64,000 nt of DNA from Limnanthes douglasii subsp. nivea (lineage: Eukaryota > Streptophyta > Magnoliopsida > Brassicales > Limnanthaceae), in the NCBI GenBank assembly GCA_036936605.1, contig JAUPFV010000003.1:148708997-148772996 (forward strand), in the 5' to 3' direction. Under the pieces are notes generated by a model, which was given only the letters and a program-made list of their open reading frames with translations, searched no databases and was not told the origin of the DNA. A program made the translations under genes and the position numbers. Below, piece after piece: positions 45,526 to 56,900 of the stretch (position 1 is its first letter; the number at the start of each line of letters is the position of its first letter).

Positions 45526-46474
45526 ATGTTTCACATTTCAAAATATATAAGCATGGTTTGCATTTTATAATTTGATATCGCAAAAAATAAAAAACGTTTA
45601 AAAATAAATTTAATATAATAAGTATATATATTGATTTTATAGCACTTATTTAAATGAACGACCATTCCAATCGACTATCGCACAACGACTACATTTTGTC
45701 TTTTGGAAAAATGAATCCTCAAGATGAAATACGATTCTTCTTATGTAATCTCGCTTTTGATTTCAAATTTGGTGGAATTATAACACAAGTTCCAGTAGAA
45801 TTAGATGTTTTATAACAAGTAGCTAAAGTAGGTATTGCCATATGAATAAGTTGACTTACAACAACTTGTGTAATAGTATGGCTTCACATATTTTGAAAGA
45901 TTTTTCTGAATTTTAAGTATGAGAACCAAATAATAAATTTTCCACGTAATATAAGAACATTTAAAATCCATAAGATCAACAACCATAATATTTTAAAAAC
46001 AAATCGTATAAAACTAGTGAAGACAAACGAGCTACCTATGGTCGACCTATTTTGATATTGGCTTAAAGATTATTTTCAAAATAACGATATAATTCAGTAA
46101 TCCAACGTATTTTATCTGTGTGTCATCTTGATATTTGACTCATAAGTAAAATATAATATTTCAATTAATTCCAGTATGAGAATACTAAAAACTTTTATAT
46201 CTAATGATGAAACGACTTTATCGGACTATATTATGGAACCGTATATTTTACCTTGGAAATACTAATGGATATTTGTCTAAAGGTAATTTAAAAAAAAAAC
46301 TATCAACTTTTGAACATCTTTAATCAATAAATTATTTCATATATAAATTCAACATAATCTAAGTACGGGCATGAACTTATTGTTTAAACTTTGAACTGTC
46401 TTTTTCATAAATTTTACGGATGTACGACTCAATGCATACATTAAATTCCCAATCATATGATACAAACGGTACGC
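45526..46474. other. AT-rich intergenic stretch
   Basis: No gene or element ends were recognised. Confidence 0.35.

Positions 46475-46523
<49 letters not shown>
46475..46523. repeat. (ATA)n microsatellite
   Basis: About 16 perfect trinucleotide units. Confidence 0.95.
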
Positions 46524-46829
46524 GGCAACACAACAAAGACAATATTAACTATATCTAAGTGATGATTGAAATAGATACGATCTGATGATCTAACAAGTGA
46601 GGTTTTAATAACTCGATAAATCAAAGCCAATTGTCATCATCTTTTGACCTAACAATAGTGAATACATCAAAAAATATACATATATATTTATAAAATAATC
46701 ACAATTATTAAATAATGTTCTGAATTTTGAAATTCTGAAATATGCAGGTTTTCATAATCCATAATATGTTATGTTTCATAAATTAAGTTTTGTAGTTGTG
46801 TTTTGCATTGCAATTAAAAAATAATACAT

Positions 46830-47210
46830 GATTTGCAATTCATTATGAAACTATATTTTGTAAATAAAAATAAGTAATATTACACAAAATTCACAAGTCA
46901 ATAAATAAACATGTTACACAATTTACAAATAAAAAATCAGAAAATAAGCCTATTCGGCAAATCAGAAATCATAAATGAGCATGTTTTACAATTTGCAAAT
47001 GAAAAATCAAAATAAGGTGTGTTTCATATTTTGTAAACCAAAATAACGCATGTTTTTCAACAAGCAATATAAAATTACACATGTTTTACAATTTTCAAAT
47101 TAGAATATGGCATGTTTCATAACTCACAAATTAAACTAAGGCATGTTTCACAATCCACAAATAAAGAACTAATGCATGTTTCACAATTAACAATGAAAAA
47201 ATAAAGAGAA
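46830..47210. repeat. Degenerate minisatellite, unit about 40 bp
   Basis: Repeated variants of gcatgtttcacaatttgcaaataaaaaataa are visible at about 46905, 46975, 47040, 47075, 47110, 47140 and 47175. It is AT-rich and non-coding. Confidence 0.6.
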
Positions 47211-47579
47211 ACAAAATCACCATTATTACCATATTTTGTTATATATTATTCGAAATAAAAGTTGTGTAAATATTTACTTGTTAAAAGTCAATGTAAATAT
47301 TATGGGGCATATTCTTTCCTATCGTAGTGGCGCGGGGAGGTTTCAATGAGGTGTCCGGTTTTTTAATAAAATATGATGCCTTCTTAAAACGTCCGATGTG
47401 GTTTAACTACATTTCTTTTCAAGCACAAGTCTTTGATTTAATGTTATGGATCTTTGACAGATCAGATTAATCTGGTTGAATGATGACCATTAAATGCATG
47501 TCACCGGAGATATTAAACACTCTCACTTTAATACTTTTGAAATAATTGAGGATGTTTAAACATTAGCTCTTAAAATTGA

Positions 47580-47765
47580 AACAAAGCAAGATTTGATAAA
47601 TAAACCTGTCCGGGCGGAAACCGGATAACGTTACCAAATAACAAAATATGCCTTGGTCATCCAAGGAATTTTAAGTGTTGTAAGAAGATAGTTATCCGGA
47701 CTCAAGCCGTACAACATTAAAAAAATGCCTTGGCCATCCAAGGACTTTAATAGTTCAGAAAAGTA
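47580..47765. repeat. Short direct repeats downstream of antisense gene copy 3
   Basis: The phrase atgccttgg(t/c)catccaagga(a/c)tttaa occurs twice about 78 bases apart (about 47648 and 47726). The block takes the place that the 50-bp tandem repeat has in element B, between integrase and the antisense gene. No integrase is present to the left, so copy 3 is truncated here. Confidence 0.55.
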
Positions 47766-47770
47766 AGAAA

Positions 47771-50738
47771 TCAAAAAATGTTTAAAACCTCAGGGCTTGT
47801 TCCCTTCGGACTGTCCTTTACCACCTCCTTTCTTGGGACTTTTGAGTTCGACACTCGAACTCTCACCGGTTCCTTCATTTTATCAGTGGTAGAATCCATT
47901 CTATTACTATAATTATGCTTGCCACCATCTTCCATAGTGTGAAATGGGATCTCTTTATAATTTACGACTTTCCATAGGGGACCAAGGGTCCTCTTTGGAA
48001 ATGTTTCATGGAAAAGCAGCACCATATCAGACTTGACCTCAGCATATCTTGCTTCCAAGGAGTCTATGACCTCATTGGTGTATTTATCGATGTTTGCCTG
48101 AATAGTTTTTTCATGCTCCTTCATCAAGTCTTCTTTCTCCTTGATCACCTTAGACACATTACCTTCTAGGAAAGTTTTCTCTCCAGTTAAGGTTTGAATG
48201 GTGGCATATTTAACCTTCAAGTATTCCCTTATTTCTGTAAGATCTTTTGCAAACCGGAGCACTTAGCTCGAAGCTCAATACTAGCCGTTTCTGAAGTGGC
48301 AAGCTTTGTTGACAGATCTTCTTTGTCCTTCCTCAGTGCTTTGATCTCTTTTTTCAGTTCTTCTATGCTCTGATTAGCATTAAGAAAATTGGATGACATA
48401 GACTATTTATTAGTAGTGAGAGTATTGATGAGTGCAGTTTGATTATTCACTTGCCTCTCTAGGTCAAACACTAGTTGGATGCGACCAAGAAGAGAGTGGG
48501 CCACAATATCTTGTTCTCCGGAGACAGAGAAGGACTTGCCATTGTAATTTACGATTTTCCAAGAGCTTGAAGGACGGAAGGAACCAGCAAAGTCGTCCTT
48601 CTCAGAGTCGTTGAAATAAAGATCGATGTCTTGAAGGGCACTGATGTCCACTTTATCAATCCTTCCTCCGGTACCCTCTCCGGACTGGAGGCCTATTGAA
48701 GCTTTATCTGGCAGAATGGGGTCAATAGGGGCTGGTGGAGGTAGAAGCTCTGAAGGGCGAAAAATTACTTCTTCTCCTAAGGTTATTCTTTTCTTCTTGG
48801 CAACCTTTTCATCACTGCTTGCTCTCCTTTTTCGGTCTTTTGTGGGAGGCTTTGATGGGTTTTGTGATTCTCCTGCCTCCCTAACCGTCTCAGCTTCTAC
48901 TACCTTGAGCAAGGTAGCGTCGATTCCCCCCTGGTTCCCCGAACCGGTCCCTCTATGACAGTTGGAACTGCCTCTGTTGCAGCCTTATTTTTCTTCCCTT
49001 TCATCTTGCTGGGACCCTTGGCTCTAGAGGGCAAAAACAGTTTACCATCCCTTTTTTATGTTCATTTTAGAATTACACCAAGAGGAGGGGGTGTGGTTAG
49101 TTTTTCCCATGAAATATCCCTCCGACTTGTGGTATTCCACAGATGGGAACTCACCAGGTTGCTAGAAGTGAAGCAGTTGTGGAAGACATTCCCCCAACGC
49201 TTTGCATCCCATGCATTCAACTTGGCACAAGTTGTTTGCCCCTTCTCTAGGTGTTCGGAAAACTCCTTCGGCAGCACTGAAAAAGAAGTAACAGCTAAAT
49301 TAGGAAAGAAATACTTGTGGATAAAAAAAACACGAGATACAAAGATAAAAGACTTACCCGTACTCTTCCATCTGCTAGTCAACATACTTGGGTTGGTATT
49401 GGCCTTGATCTTCCTGCTATTCTCCCATGACCCACTAGTGAACAAGAATTGTGTCCTCCAGTTCTTCTCAGACTCCAATAAATCATCCACCGCTTTGAAG
49501 TTATTCCCTATGTTGTTATGGTAGAATGAGATGTGGTAATTTTTTGATAGACTTGCCATAGCGGTAAATTGCTCCATGGGAAGAGGGATTTTAGATAACC
49601 TCAATGCCATTATGCAAGCAAGGAGAAAGTACCAGGCGTTCAAGCTCAATTGGCTTGGACAGAGCTTCACCATGTGGAAATACCTTACAATTTATGGGTC
49701 TAGTGGGAACCGAAGTCCCCAGTTTAGCACTTCAGTAATTATGACCACCTCGTTGAGTTTACAATTCATCGGAGTCTCCGGTGTGACTGGTATCCTCACC
49801 TTCACTGATTCTGGGATCCCTCACTTTGCCCGGATCCGACCCAACTCAGCGGTATGAGTGTAGACATACTTTATATTCTGCAAGTCTAAAAAATATTTAA
49901 CATTAACGTTCTTGAAGCAAGGCCCTACCTTGCTCTTCAAACACTCTCGGAGGTCCGGATGGGCTACACTAACTTTAACTTTGCCTTTGTCCTTCCTATC
50001 AGGGGCAACATCCCCAGTATGTTCAGAGGCTTCAGTTTTGAAGGGGGCCTCTTCGATACTGTCTTCCATCATTTCTTTCATCACTGTGGAAGGTCTATCA
50101 GTCTTTGTGGATGAGATGGGGTCAGCTTCTGGCACCAAAGGCTCTCCGGATGAATGAGCACCTGTTGTTTCCAAAGGCCTGGGGTCCGGTTGGGGTTGAG
50201 CTCCGGAGAACTTCACTTTAAGGGCTGCCTTAGATGCCTCTGATCCGGATGGCATATCCTGTGGTGCTATTTTAGACACCTCTGATCCGTAGGGCTTATC
50301 TTTGGATGTTGCCTTAGAAGCCTCCGATCTGGAGGGTTTTGACAATGAGGTAGTTGCTTGGGATTTCACCAGACGAGTCTTCTAGCGTGGAGTTGATTTT
50401 TCTGAAGACTTTTCAATATCTGAACCCATGGCTAAAATAGGGGAGGGTTTTCTAACACTCGTTACTGCTTTTTCCTGGGTGGTGGAGGGTTGAGACTCCT
50501 GAACAGAAGAACCTGATGGAATTGGAGAGAGGCTTGGTTTGAACAGCTGTTTGGGTTTTGGGTTTCTAGTGGAGGATGACCCTTGGTCAGTTTCCTGGGG
50601 TGGTTCACCAGACTTTTCGCTTGGGGAGAATAGGAGACCAGCAGCGATACGATTCTCCTTTTCGACTCTTCTTGCTTTCTCTAACTCTAACAAGTTCAAC
50701 CAGCCGCCTTTTACAAGAGCGTTTCTAGTCGTGAACAT
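47771..50738 (-). pseudogene. Antisense accessory gene of a Tat-like element (copy 3)
   Basis: Read on the minus strand from the ATG at 50738: MFTTRNALVKGGWLNLLELEKARR and NRIAAGLLFSPSE, then a long Ser/Pro/Lys linker with short SGSEASKA-type repeats, and VNVKYFLDLQNIKYVY. The conserved block (VIITEVLNWGLRFPLDP, then WYFLLACIMALRLSKI) follows with several stops, then KAVDDLLESEKNWRTQFLFTSGSWE. An intron with gtaagtc donor (about 49367) and ttttcag acceptor (about 49280) leads to LEKGQTTCAKLNAWDAKRW. The C-terminal half is a basic KDRKRRA stretch and coiled coils (47900-48290). Stops at about 50382 and 49821 and frame changes show decay. The function is unknown. Confidence 0.65.
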
Positions 50739-50993
50739 AAAACTATCCAATGACAAGTTTGAAAGTGAGGGTGGAAAGCTCTCTAGAAGTATTTTGAGTG
50801 ATAAAGACAATGGAATAGTGAAAAATGATTTATATATTAGTAGAAAAAGGTAAATGTTACCTAAGAGGAGTTGCAAAGGTTTTTCAATGATTAGAGACGA
50901 CACAGATGTGGGAAAATTAAATGCATAGGTTACTTTCTAGGTTTAGTGGGAGCGCCAATCTAGGTAAAAAACGACTGGTAGGTCGAATCAAAT

Positions 50994-51526
50994 TGTGACG
51001 CGTGTTCCACGAACCAAAAGAAGACTCTTAGAATTATGGGAAAAAATTTAGTCCGAACAGACTTCGAACTAGATGCACAAGCAGGTCGGACAAAATCGTC
51101 ACTGGCTAAGTAAATTTTTTAGTCATGCCAAAGATATTTGACAAGACCTAAAAAATGGGCTACTGATGAGTTCAGATTATTCAGTCATAGCCTACTGAGA
51201 TATCCGTACAAGGGTAATTCAAACATAAACGTGCCACTGAACTATCCAGACAAGACAAAAGTAAAGAAACACCTAGACACCTTTTAACTAAGCTATGTGC
51301 TAATCAGCTTAATAAGTAAATGGGTCCTTAAACTCGACCTGGTTTCATAACTTGACCTGAAAGCCCATGGGTCCTTAATTAAGGGTATAAATACTCCAAC
51401 CACTTTCATTAATGAGAGTAATTGACATTTAATACAACCACGCTGCTCAAATCTCTCACTACTTAACACCAAAACATTTAATACTCAAAACACTTTACCA
51501 AATTACCCTCAGCCCAAAATAAATCA
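50994..51526 (+). repeat. Probable 3' LTR of Tat-like copy 3
   Basis: It starts tgtgacgcg after a purine-rich gtttagtgggagcgccaatc stretch and ends near aaatca. A TATA-like box (tataaata, 51386-51393) points right. The text after it (acatttaatac, then aattaccctc) lines up loosely with the LTRs at 702-1317 and 59594-60191. The boundaries are approximate. Confidence 0.4.
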
Positions 51527-53319
51527 CACCAATGCATATATTTAAAACATTTTCCAAAAAAAGCGACATAAAATCATTCTTAAATATGTAGTTCTTTTCC
51601 AAAAAAAACTTGCTTAAAACCTTTAATTTTTCCAACCTAACAAAGAATAGAATGTTGTTTTTATGAAAAATAAGTAACATCATAACTAGTTTCCCTAATA
51701 ACTAAATTTTCATAAACAACTTCAAATAAACTTAAAATGGTTTTTCTAGGGCTTTCTCGACCAACCACATCCATCGCCATGTTAATATTAGCATTTGTAG
51801 CATTTAAATGATAAAAAATTGACAACATAACCGCAAAGTCATCATTACTACTTAATTTTTTCTATTAAATTCACCACAATAGTAGTTAAACTTACAATCT
51901 GCTTTAACCTCTTCCTCACATTTGGTTAAAACAAAGTTGATTATACCTCTAAATGTTTCAAACTAACCAAGAGGATGGATTATGACTTGACAATTTAGTT
52001 TGAAAATACTTAATGCATATTTGAATATTGAACACATGAATTTCATATTTTATAGTTTCATAAATAACAATAATTTCAAAATTATAGCACGACTGCATTT
52101 TAGAATTCCTATGTAATGAGTATTTCGTAAAACATAAATAACATATACTTCATAATTAGTACTTACACTTGTTTTGCTTTTTGCAAATATATAATACTAA
52201 TTTTGTAATTTTCATGTACTATATTTTGACAAGTAAACATATTTTATAATTTAAATAACATTGCTTTCATAGTTCACTTTTTTCAATTGAGTATAATTGT
52301 ATTTCTAACTCACAACTCAAGGTGTTTTGTAAGTTTCAAAACACATGTTTTGTAATTCAATCATCTATCTCGCAAATGTATAATCTCTTTTGTAGAAACA
52401 GACTTATATCCAACTAAAACAAAACTTTATGATCTCAAAGCTTTAACGAGAACTCGTTTGTAACATTGCTTCAAAACTTGTTTGGTAAAAACAAGTAGCT
52501 CATCAATTTTAAAAAATATAATAGCTACAAAAATTAGAAAAAAACGTAATGATTGATTAATATAGTTAAAGCTTAACTTATTCATGTACAACATTAAAAT
52601 ACATTAATCGTGTACCTATGTTTTATGGAAACTTGTGATTGAAATCGATGTTAGGTTTTAACCTTCGATATATGATCTTTAGATACATAAACAAAAAATA
52701 TGAAAAATAGACAAAAAGTATATATTGTGAATTAATTTTGATTTAGGGTAAATATATTCAGACCCAAATTCATCAATCCTTTATCCCAATTTTAAGTAGC
52801 CCTAAATTTTATCCCCACAATCACTTGATACAAATACTTTTATTAAACTATATAATGATGTTTTCAGATTTACACCCTTATCGTACCTCTTTTTTCTCAT
52901 TGTGTTTCTCATCTCACTATATATTGTGCTCATCAATTCCAATGAACTCTTCTAACTTCGATGATTTTTTTTTACTCTTATGAGCTTCTCCTTACTCTAA
53001 CAAAATCAAATGGCTCAAACTACGGCTGTTAAGGGTGACCCTCAACAAGTATGTGTTCTTTAGGTGTTTTAGTTTTTTTTTATGTTCTTCAATTATTCTT
53101 AATGAAATTTGGATTTGTTGGTTAAATTAACATGTATATTTTCTAATATATAGTTTATGAGTCTTTCAAATGTCTAATAGTATTAATGATCTAGTTTTTA
53201 AAACCAAAATACAAGAATTGGGGTTAGGGTTTTCATAGGTTTGTGGGGTTATTCTCGTGCACTCTCAGTGCATAACCACTAAACTATGGTGCATAACCCA
53301 TTTAGTTCTTGTCTTTTTT
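51527..53319. other. AT-rich stretch without firm features
   Basis: No intact gene was recognised. A short ATG-led segment at about 53011-53050 (MAQTTAVKGDPQQ followed by a gtatgt donor-like sequence) could be an exon fragment but has no recognisable continuation. 51970-52350 is loosely repetitive in the style of 46830-47210. Confidence 0.3.
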
Positions 53320-53729
53320 GGCTTTGAATAGTAATTTGTCCCTCGACTATCGACTTTGGTGACGTATAGTCCCTGGACTTTCAAAAGTCCGTTATTAGTC
53401 CCAGGACTATCCATTTTGGTGACATATAGTCCATGGACTTTCAAAAGTCCGTTGGTAGTCCTTGTACTATCTAGTTTGGATAAAGTTAGTCTCATGCACA
53501 TGTTTATTAAGAGGACTAGCTTTATTAAAAATAGAAAGTCAAAGGACTAAATTTATCGAAAATGAATAGTTGAATGACCATCTGTCAAAAAAATTGATAG
53601 TCAACACATGCAAGGGGATTAACTTTATCCAAACTGGATAGTCCATTGACTACCAACGGACTTTTGAAAGTCCAGGGACTATCTGTCACCAAATGTGATA
53701 TTCCAAGGACGAGTTACCGTTCAAAGCCT
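53320..53729. mobile_element. Foldback MITE (second member of the family at 14956)
   Basis: The left arm begins ggctttgaatagtaattt and the right arm ends in the reverse complement of aggctttgaacggtaac. Both arms contain gtccctggactttcaaaag and ggataaagttagtc modules, one of which is duplicated on the left (tggtgac.tatagtcc). Flanking 9-mers gtctttttt (53311-53319) and gtatttttt (53730-53738) match at 8 of 9, as in the other copy. No protein is encoded; the transcript would fold into a long hairpin. Confidence 0.75.
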
Positions 53730-54539
53730 GTATTTTTTACTTAATCGTATATTTCATATATCTTTGATTATTTTGATTTGGAATCAGATTACATGACGCA
53801 CCCCAAAGATTTTATGATCACGCAATCCAACATTAATTTTACATTTGATGCTCGTAATGAAATACTAGTTTTTTAAACAAAGGATTCCCAATCTAGTGAT
53901 GTAATTTCAACTCAGTGTAAGGAATTTCATATAAAGGCAGAGCATAAACGCACATAACAATAGTTGCACTAAATCACGAAAGGGGTTGAGGCAAATTGTT
54001 ACGTAAAATATCACATAAGAGGTTGGTGGATCATTTACTCGATTTGCACCGGAGTCCCGCGTGTCTATCGGTGGTATTAAAAGAGATTGAAGTGAATACT
54101 CGGAACTATGCATTCTCGTTCAGTAAAAAGCAAAGAAGAATGAAAAATAATGTATTTTTTCCTTAATTCCAACAACATTTGACTACTTTCAAGTCACAAA
54201 GACCACTAAGCGTATAATATATTCGTGAGAATGGTAAGTTTTATAATATTTATATTTGTTTAATGTTTGACTTATATATATACATATTCTAATAATGTTC
54301 TTTTTTATAGTCCCGTAATACTTTAAGTATTCATACCTATTACACTATGTTAGCCGTATGAGGTACTACTAACCACACTATTGTAAATATATTTTTGACT
54401 AAAACTCCATTCGCTTCTCTTATTGATCATCCAACTCAGTTCAACAAAACTCGATATTTAACAAGGATTTTGTCAAGATATGACACAAATATACTAACAC
54501 TATCTATTTTAACTTAATGTATATAATTATCACGTTTGA
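53730..54539. other. AT-rich stretch
   Basis: Nothing was firmly recognised. A minus-strand open frame at 53907-54113 shows no known family. Confidence 0.3.
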
Positions 54540-55000
54540 TGGTGTCTTTGTTATGACATACCTCCCGGTAGATGATATAATATTAAAAATGATAAACCAT
54601 AATATAAAAGACGAGATGTATGACGAGTACGCCTGATTGTTGGGACTTTAAGTAAATGTTGTCCATCACGAGTTAGAGAGGCAAAAATGAGCGGGTTTTG
54701 GTTTGAAATGATTAACGGATATTTTCAAAACATATGAGTATCTAGATTTGAGAGATATAGAAATGGTCATCCAAGCTTCACGTGCATATCTGATGTATTT
54801 TATTCGTATGTACGATACTTGTAAAAATTAGTAAAAACTCTTTTTAGCTAAATTTACACTTATTTTGGACAAATGTAAAGTGGACTCGATTAGATACCGT
54901 GGAAGGTGAGTGCGTTGACTTTCTTTATCGTGATCTAAAAAATGTGTCAAAGTCATCATTGAAGAACTTGAATGGTTTCATCATTACGTTAGATGTTCAA
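54540..55000 (+). pseudogene. Possible plant mobile domain (PMD/MAIN-like) remnant
   Basis: Translated pieces on the plus strand include IEMVIQASRAYLMYFIRMYDTC and, after a gap, RLDTVEGECVDFLYRDLKNVSKSSLKNLNGFIITL. These have the spacing and flavour of the plant mobile domain (an xRAYLLYLxG block, then a W-S-x-A-x-FLYRxLC and GCxxLLQ-type block). Stops separate the pieces. The domain is found in MAIN proteins and in Mutator-like and gypsy elements. A similarity search is needed; this is a weak call. Confidence 0.35.
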
Positions 55001-56500
55001 ACTATATTTATATGTGTTTTATATTAATTTAATTGTTAATTTAATTAAATACTCTCGTATAAGTGATTTTTGTGTTTCGTAGATAATTGAAAGATTTATA
55101 ATAAAATAAACAAAAATATATTAAATCTAGCATAAAAATAATGAAAGGATTAAATTTTAAAAACAAATCAATAGCCAAAAGAAATAAAATCATCAAAAAA
55201 TAAAATAAAATAAAAATAAGTAAATCAAAACCATGATTTAAAAATATTTATATAAATAAATTCAACAAAAGTTTGTATTTATATTAAAACCCCATTTATT
55301 ATAAATTGGATATTGTTAATTTTCTTTTTTTTAATTATTTTGTTTTTAGATTTTGATTTTATCCTATTGTAAAAATAAAAAATAAATCAATTATCAATAT
55401 AATATAGTAAAAAAATCAACTAAACAATAATTAAATATACAAAATTTCAAATAAAAAAATAACAATAATTTATATTGAATGTAGTGAATATAATATTTTA
55501 TTATTTAAAACTCCATAAATTATAGATTAGAAAAAGATGACGGGTCTTATTTAGATCAGATGATATTTTGTATTTTCTTTTTTACTTTATTTTTTTTATA
55601 AATATTTGAGATGATGAACCAAATTAACATGAAGTGTTCTCGAGTTATTTTTTATTTTAATTTTGTTTTGTATATTTTTTTAGTAATATTATTGAACATA
55701 TTTTTTCAATCACTTAAAGGTTCAATTGATTGATGATGGAGCTAGGCTGAAATATAGAAATAAAATCTATTTATAAATTATAAGAATACCACTGGATTGA
55801 ATAAATATTGCGCATGCCATAACCCGATTAAGTTTGACTAGGTTCTTATATCAAATGATTCAATTATATGAGGTATGACACTAAAGGTATAACCATCCAT
55901 ATAAGAAGTTTAGTTGTCGGTGATTGAGAATCAAGACAACATCATGAAAGACAGCATGACTTTAACGAATTTATGTATAAATTAAATTAGTTAAATTATA
56001 TTAAAAAATTGTTGATACATGTGTAATAACCTAATACATATGTAATATTGGTACACTCTCATATATCGATCACTTTCTTTATATTATATATGTTTCATAA
56101 AAATCTTGATCACAAACTGAAATTTTACTTTTTGATAAATCGATGTAAATTAATATAGATATCTACGTAATAATATATAAAATTCATTAAGTTCGATATT
56201 CAAGTATTCAAATGCTTATAAAAATACAACAAAAATCGCATGTTTGCGATTTTTTAATCATTAAACTATTGAATCTACGACCATTTTTCATATTTTTTTA
56301 CCTCCGATAAATCATTCTTACAACATATTGATATTGAAGCTCATTAGTTGGTCGTCAAAAGGTTAGTTGGCCTAAACGTGCAAAAAATAGCTACCCGAGT
56401 ACTCTTAATGATCTTATGGATAAAAATGTGAGTAAGTTATATTTATTATTGTTAAGAATAATTAAAACGCTTTATTTATCCTTTCTTATAGTAAATTATG
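55001..56500. other. Very AT-rich stretch
   Basis: Low-complexity AT-rich sequence (especially 55080-55700). No gene or RNA gene was recognised. Confidence 0.35.
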
Positions 56501-56900
56501 TTTCTTTTCTTTTACTTGTCATATTTCAGCCGTATCTTGACTTGAGAGCTCGTTTTCTTATACAAAGAAAATTATCTATTTATCAATTCAATTAGAATAA
56601 TGAATATTATCGAATGATATATGCAAGATAAATTTATGTAGTAGTTTGGAATGATCCACAATTCACTGATGCTTCATCAACAAATCATATTTATTTTTAA
56701 AAGGTGAGAACATGACCAATACAATTACTTCACGAGGACCGTATGACAACTAGAATTGAATCATCCCCCAAGTCCATGACTCTGCGTACGTTGACTATAT
56801 AAGTAAGTATAGATGGTATGTCATCACCTTAGGCATGTTAGTGACGACCAAATGGTTGAGATTACTCATAAAATGAGTAATAACTGCCCATTGATAATTG
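56501..56900 (+). pseudogene. Possible continuation of the PMD-like remnant
   Basis: Fragments such as YVVVWNDPQFTDASS, RMTTRIESSPKSM and YVDYISKYRWYVI could correspond to the C-terminal part of a PMD protein, where a Y-x2-W-Y segment is common. The similarity is weak and frames change. It is linked to 54540-55000 only by order and strand. Confidence 0.2.

Noticed and set aside
46349..46630. 93-codon minus-strand open frame with a polytyrosine run
   Set aside because: The tyrosine run is the (ATA)n microsatellite. No other support.
53011..53060. Possible first exon (MAQTTAVKGDPQQ with a gtatgt donor)
   Set aside because: Too short, with no recognisable family or downstream exon before the MITE.
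53907..54113. Minus-strand open frame of 68 codons
   Set aside because: No recognised domain and no gene context.
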